From positions 1 through 42,527 of the forward strand of contig JAFWTK010000178.1 in NCBI GenBank assembly GCA_017518935.1: DNA of 42,527 nt, read 5' to 3'. The notes beneath the pieces were generated by a model. It had not been told where the DNA came from. It did not search any database and worked only from the letters and a program-made list of their open reading frames with translations. Each line of letters opens with the position of its first letter. The stretch's first letter is position 1. The DNA is from Prevotella sp. (lineage in GTDB: Bacteria; Bacteroidota; Bacteroidia; Bacteroidales; Bacteroidaceae). The position numbers were made by a program, and so were the translations under genes. Below are positions 39,232 to 42,527 of the stretch, piece after piece.

Positions 39232-40638
39232 TTAATCTCTTTCGTCCTCGTCAAACAAACCGAGTTCTTTCCAATTCCTGACTTCCTTGTCAAAATCCGA
39301 CAGATAATCACGATCTTGAATCAGTCGGAACTTGTCGTATTCTTCAGACGCTTTCTCTTTGGCCTCCTCGGCAGTCACCGTTCCGGCACTTTCAAGCACC
39401 TCATAATCATACATCTTTAAGAATCTCTCCAACTGCTCTTTCCATTCGGTCATCGTTGTGATGAGTTGACGCCTAGCCCTGTTTTCTGCCAAATCAAGGA
39501 AAGCATTGGAAATCTGGTTCAGTTCTGACACTTCCTTATCTGACAGATAATTCTTAGCAACAACGGTATCTGATCTCTGAACCCTGCCATCAGGCGCATT
39601 CTTCCAAGTGGTCAGTCCCATGTGTGGCATATCGGCATCGGCTCTATTGTAGATGATTTCTGCTGCCGTCTGATGTGTCACAGCCCAATGCATCATATTC
39701 TGCACCATCTTGAAGAACAACTTAGTGGTCTCGCTCTTGGGGTCATAGTCGGCACTGCATTCCGCATACACATCCGTTATCTTCTGATAGTAGCGGCGCT
39801 CAGAGGTACGGATTTCGCGGATGCGTTCCAGCAAGTCGTCAAAATAGTCCTGACCAAAGTGCTTACCCTGCTTCAACCGTTCATCGTCGAGCACAAAGCC
39901 CTTGATGATGTATTCTTTCAAAACGGCTGTTGCCCAGATACGGAACTGCGTAGCCTGATAACTGTTCACACGATAACCTACGGCAATAATAGCGTCGAGG
40001 TTATACATCATTTGTGAGCGATTCACCTCCCGTTCTCCTTCTGTTTGAACTATCCCAATTTTTCGGATAGTTGCATTCTCTTTCAGTTCGCCACAATCAT
40101 ATATCTCCCCCAAATGATAACTGATAGTTCTCACATCCACTCCAAACAAATCCGACATTCTTTTCTGTGTGAGCCAGAATGTCTGACCATTGAATATCAC
40201 TTCTACGCGGCTTTCACCTTGATGAGTCTTATAGATAAGAATACGCGAAGTGTTCTGATTCTCAATGAGTTCCAGAGCCGTTGTTTGTTCCTTGAAATAG
40301 ATACGAGCCGCCTGAACTTGTGGTTTCTTCCCGTCAGCATTCTCTGCAATTATCAGACAGGCAATACGTGAAAGATGAAAATTCTCCACCTCTCGAAACG
40401 TGCCTGAACCCAACTTAACCATTTCAACCACTTGGTTAAAATGCTCGCCCATATCCATACCTCTCTCCTGGGCCACTTTCAACGCTTTGTTCAGCACGCG
40501 GTTGAACTTCTGCCATGTACTATAACCCAAGGCAGTAGCCAATTCTCTGGCACTCCAATATTCCTTTCCCTTTTCTGTCACCTTCTTGATTTGCTCGAAG
40601 TCCGACTGCATGGGTTGTATGTTTGAATCTTTCTCCAT
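39232..40638 (-). CDS. DinD N-terminal domain fused to a RhuM-family protein
   Basis: 468 residues in two parts. Residues about 10-120 match the N-terminal part of DinD (DNA-damage-inducible protein D): FEQIKKVTEKGKEYWSAREL, LGYSTWQKF, LSRIACLIIAENADG and RIYFKEQT. Residues about 130-468 are a complete RhuM-type protein: VIFNGQTFWLTQKRMSDLFG, TEGEREVNRSQMMYNLDAII, VGYRVNSYQATQFRIWAT, YFDDLLERIREIRTSERRYY and MGLTTWKNAP. The RhuM part begins with a helix-turn-helix-like region. Neither family has an established molecular function; both are often seen near restriction-modification or mobile genes (from memory). Base content looks lower in GC than the housekeeping region. Confidence 0.88.
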   Translation of the reverse strand: MEKDSNIQPMQSDFEQIKKVTEKGKEYWSARELATALGYSTWQKFNRVLNKALKVAQERGMDMGEHFNQVVEMVKLGSGTFREVENFHLSRIACLIIAENADGKKPQVQAARIYFKEQTTALELIENQNTSRILIYKTHQGESRVEVIFNGQTFWLTQKRMSDLFGVDVRTISYHLGEIYDCGELKENATIRKIGIVQTEGEREVNRSQMMYNLDAIIAVGYRVNSYQATQFRIWATAVLKEYIIKGFVLDDERLKQGKHFGQDYFDDLLERIREIRTSERRYYQKITDVYAECSADYDPKSETTKLFFKMVQNMMHWAVTHQTAAEIIYNRADADMPHMGLTTWKNAPDGRVQRSDTVVAKNYLSDKEVSELNQISNAFLDLAENRARRQLITTMTEWKEQLERFLKMYDYEVLESAGTVTAEEAKEKASEEYDKFRLIQDRDYLSDFDKEVRNWKELGLFDEDERD

Positions 40639-40663
40639 CTATTCTTAAAACGCAATTCGTTTG

Positions 40664-40695
40664 CAAAGTTAATCATTTATTTCGAAATGATCACA
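40664..40695 (-). promoter_or_regulatory. Promoter of the DinD-RhuM gene
   Basis: Minus-strand TAACTTTG (40671-40664) is a good -7 box about 26 bases before the ATG. At the 20-base distance the -33 position reads TGTG, one mismatch from TTTG. Confidence 0.5.
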
Positions 40696-40696
40696 T

Positions 40697-40712
40697 GAAC
40701 CGTCCCCCTGAT
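40697..40712 (+). repeat. Single copy of the GGGACGGTTC-type repeat core
   Basis: GAACCGTCCCCCTGAT matches GAACCGTCCCTCTGAT, the arm of the MFS insertion (21426-21441), with one change. It lies between the BspA-like gene stop and the RhuM promoter, without the inverted arm. Confidence 0.65.
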
Positions 40713-40752
40713 TTCTGATAGCCAATATGCGGTTTAAACAATTCATTTCCCT

Positions 40753-42370
40753 TTATCTCACGTATATCTTCCTAATAGTCCCATCATTATACTTAACTAT
40801 ATTCAAGCCTTTGACAGTTTTGCTTATTCTGTTTCCGCTGACATCAAAACGTTCCAACACTTCTGTCGTTTCACCATCCGCAAAGTTTATAGTTTTTATT
40901 CCAGAAGACTCACTTTCTTCTATGTGAATGAATTTGCTCCAGTAATCCGTTAACTTGTATTTATTCGTTGTTCCATTGGGTATACAAAGAGTAGAATTAT
41001 TGAACACGTTCTCGTCGAAGCATTCAGAATCAATGGTACAGGGAATCTCCATATTTGAATTCACCGATATCAAACCGCTGCAACCAGAAAAAGCATTGTT
41101 TCCTATATATGTCATATTATAAGGGATGGACACCGTAGTCAAGCCGCTACATCCATAGAATGCGCGTTCACCAATAATAGTCAAAGATTTGGGGATATTC
41201 ACCGTACTCAAACATGTACAACCATAGAAAGCATTATCTCCAATAGTAGTCACGGAACAAGGAATGGTCACTGAGTTAAGTACAGTGCAATTAGCGAACG
41301 CAGACATCCCAATGCTGGTCACGGAATTAGGGATAATAATAGAGATGAGGCTGCAACAGCCATCGAAAGCACCGTAATCGATGGTTGTTACGGAGTTGGG
41401 AATGTCCACCGAGGTCAAGGCGGTGCAATCAGCGAACGCCCACATACCGATAAAAGTCACAGAATTGGGGATAGTCACTGAAGTAAGGCTGTTACAACCA
41501 TAGAAAGCCCATGCCTCAATACTAGTTATGGAATTGGGAATAACCAAATCTTTAATCTCTTCTCCATTTAAATATAGATGATGGGATAAAAAAGGATTTT
41601 GGCCGAATGAAATATTACACCATGCTTTCAAATCTGTAATATGCATAGAGGTCAGGCTAGTACATCCATCGAATGCCCAGCGTTCGATGGTGGTTACGGA
41701 ATTAGGAATGTCCACGGAGGTTAAGCTAATGCATCCATAGAAAGCACCGACTCCAATGTGGGTTACTGAATTAGGTATGGTCACCGAGGTCAGGGCGGTA
41801 CACTGATAGAAAGTACTACCTTCAATTGTTGCTACGGAATTAGGGATGTTCACCGAGGTTAGGCTGATGCATTTCTCGAAAGCAGAGCCTCCGATACTAG
41901 TCACAGAATTGGGAATGTTCACTGAAGTTAAACCGCTACAATCGTAGAAAACGCGATAGCCGATGGTGGTTACGGAATTAGGAATGTCCACCGAGGTCAG
42001 GCCGCTGCAATCGTAGAAAGCACACTCACCAATGCCGGTAACAGAATTAGGAATAACCACCGAGGTCAGGCCGCTGCATTCGTAAAAAGCATAGTCTCCA
42101 ATGCTAGTCACAGAATTAGGCATAACCACCGAGTTTAGGCCGTTGCAAGCATAAAAAGCATAGTCTCCAATGCTTGTTATGGAATTGGGGATAACTAAAT
42201 CTTTGATTTCTTCACCATTTAAATATAAATGATGAGCATAATAAAGAGGGTTTGAATAACGTCCTCTACTTGATTTAACGAACACCATCTTGCACCATGC
42301 CTCAAGATCTGTGATATGTACCGATGTCAAACTATTGCATCTTTCAAAAGCATTACCTCCAATAGTGGTC
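40753..42370 (-). repeat. 69-base imperfect tandem repeats of the LRR array
   Basis: The 23-residue units are encoded by 69-base repeats that are very similar between neighbours (for example the segments around 41927-42060). The inserted HITDLxAWC module is also duplicated at about 41550-41650 and 42200-42320. Such arrays recombine easily and change length in frame. Confidence 0.8.
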
Positions 42371-42527
42371 ACGGAACTGGGAATGGTCACTGAGGTCATG
42401 CTAGTACAACCTTGGAAAGCCTCACTTCCAATAGTTTTTGTACCATCTTTTACTATAAAACTACTTCGTGTCTTGTCTACAACTTCTAATAAATAGGAGC
42501 CTACATATTTTATTCCATCCTCAACGA
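40753..42527 (-). CDS. BspA-type leucine-rich repeat protein with sorting-tail-like C-terminus (5' end outside window)
   Basis: 591 codons are visible; the frame stays open to the right edge, so the start is missing. There are at least sixteen complete 23-residue units of the form xIPNSVTxIGxxAFxxCxxLTS (LRR_5/BspA type), plus one partial at the edge. A different module (HITDLxAWC, HHLYLNGEEIKDLVIPNSIT) appears twice. The C-terminus (FDVSGNRISKTVKGLNIVK and KYNDGTIRKIYVR) resembles the type IX sorting tail seen in Prevotella proteins. BspA proteins are cell-surface adhesins that bind host matrix or other bacteria; the ligand here is unknown. Confidence 0.9.
   Translation of the reverse strand, partial: VEDGIKYVGSYLLEVVDKTRSSFIVKDGTKTIGSEAFQGCTSMTSVTIPSSVTTIGGNAFERCNSLTSVHITDLEAWCKMVFVKSSRGRYSNPLYYAHHLYLNGEEIKDLVIPNSITSIGDYAFYACNGLNSVVMPNSVTSIGDYAFYECSGLTSVVIPNSVTGIGECAFYDCSGLTSVDIPNSVTTIGYRVFYDCSGLTSVNIPNSVTSIGGSAFEKCISLTSVNIPNSVATIEGSTFYQCTALTSVTIPNSVTHIGVGAFYGCISLTSVDIPNSVTTIERWAFDGCTSLTSMHITDLKAWCNISFGQNPFLSHHLYLNGEEIKDLVIPNSITSIEAWAFYGCNSLTSVTIPNSVTFIGMWAFADCTALTSVDIPNSVTTIDYGAFDGCCSLISIIIPNSVTSIGMSAFANCTVLNSVTIPCSVTTIGDNAFYGCTCLSTVNIPKSLTIIGERAFYGCSGLTTVSIPYNMTYIGNNAFSGCSGLISVNSNMEIPCTIDSECFDENVFNNSTLCIPNGTTNKYKLTDYWSKFIHIEESESSGIKTINFADGETTEVLERFDVSGNRISKTVKGLNIVKYNDGTIRKIYVR

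Noticed and set aside
40753..42370. Regularly spaced repeats taken as a possible CRISPR array.
   Set aside because: The 69-base period has no unique spacers and encodes leucine-rich repeats in an open frame.

Overview
The window looks like chromosomal DNA from a Bacteroidota bacterium, most likely a Prevotella/Xylanibacter/Segatella-type member of Prevotellaceae. The evidence is: many promoters of the Bacteroidota form TTTG-N20-TAnnTTTG, type IX secretion components (PorX, a PorW/SprE-like lipoprotein), a BspA-type leucine-rich repeat protein ending in a sorting-tail-like domain, xylan and galactan hydrolases, and weak Shine-Dalgarno signals. All family assignments were made by reading the translated sequence; no database search was run.

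Layout. 0-8.1 kb is housekeeping: a truncated tadA, birA, pyrH, a psd-pssA-small membrane protein operon read leftwards, dnaE, then thioredoxin plus a small acidic protein. 8.1-14.7 kb is a leftward operon aroA - porW/sprE-like - porX - tsaE, which joins type IX secretion signalling to housekeeping genes. A tRNA-Pro(GGG) with its own promoter and terminator follows. 15-24.4 kb is a carbohydrate section: a secreted DUF4380-like protein, a two-module CE1 esterase, a GH3 beta-xylosidase/glucosidase with a PA14 insert, an MFS transporter, a VanX-like D-Ala-D-Ala dipeptidase lipoprotein facing the other way, and a second CE1 esterase.

24.5-36.5 kb is one long rightward gene train. It holds an ABC ATPase, two membrane proteins, a YtrA-type GntR regulator, an outer-membrane beta-barrel protein, a MacB-type ATPase, two FtsX/MacB-type permeases, a periplasmic adaptor and a TolC-family channel. 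A consensus promoter with a palindrome over the predicted transcription start precedes the train. The inner-membrane gene content parallels the Bacillus subtilis ytr operon, with added parts that would carry export across the outer membrane.

36.4-42.5 kb reads leftwards: a GH53 galactanase with a dockerin-like tail, a small basic protein, a stand-alone AICAR transformylase, a DinD-RhuM fusion protein, and a BspA-like protein cut by the window edge.

The least expected structure is a set of palindromic repeats with one inverted and two direct arms, inserted in frame inside the coding sequences of birA (about 230-292) and the MFS transporter (21370-21468). A further single copy of the second repeat's core lies at 40697. 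No transposase, CRISPR array or rRNA was seen, and no gene-free stretch exceeds 300 bases.
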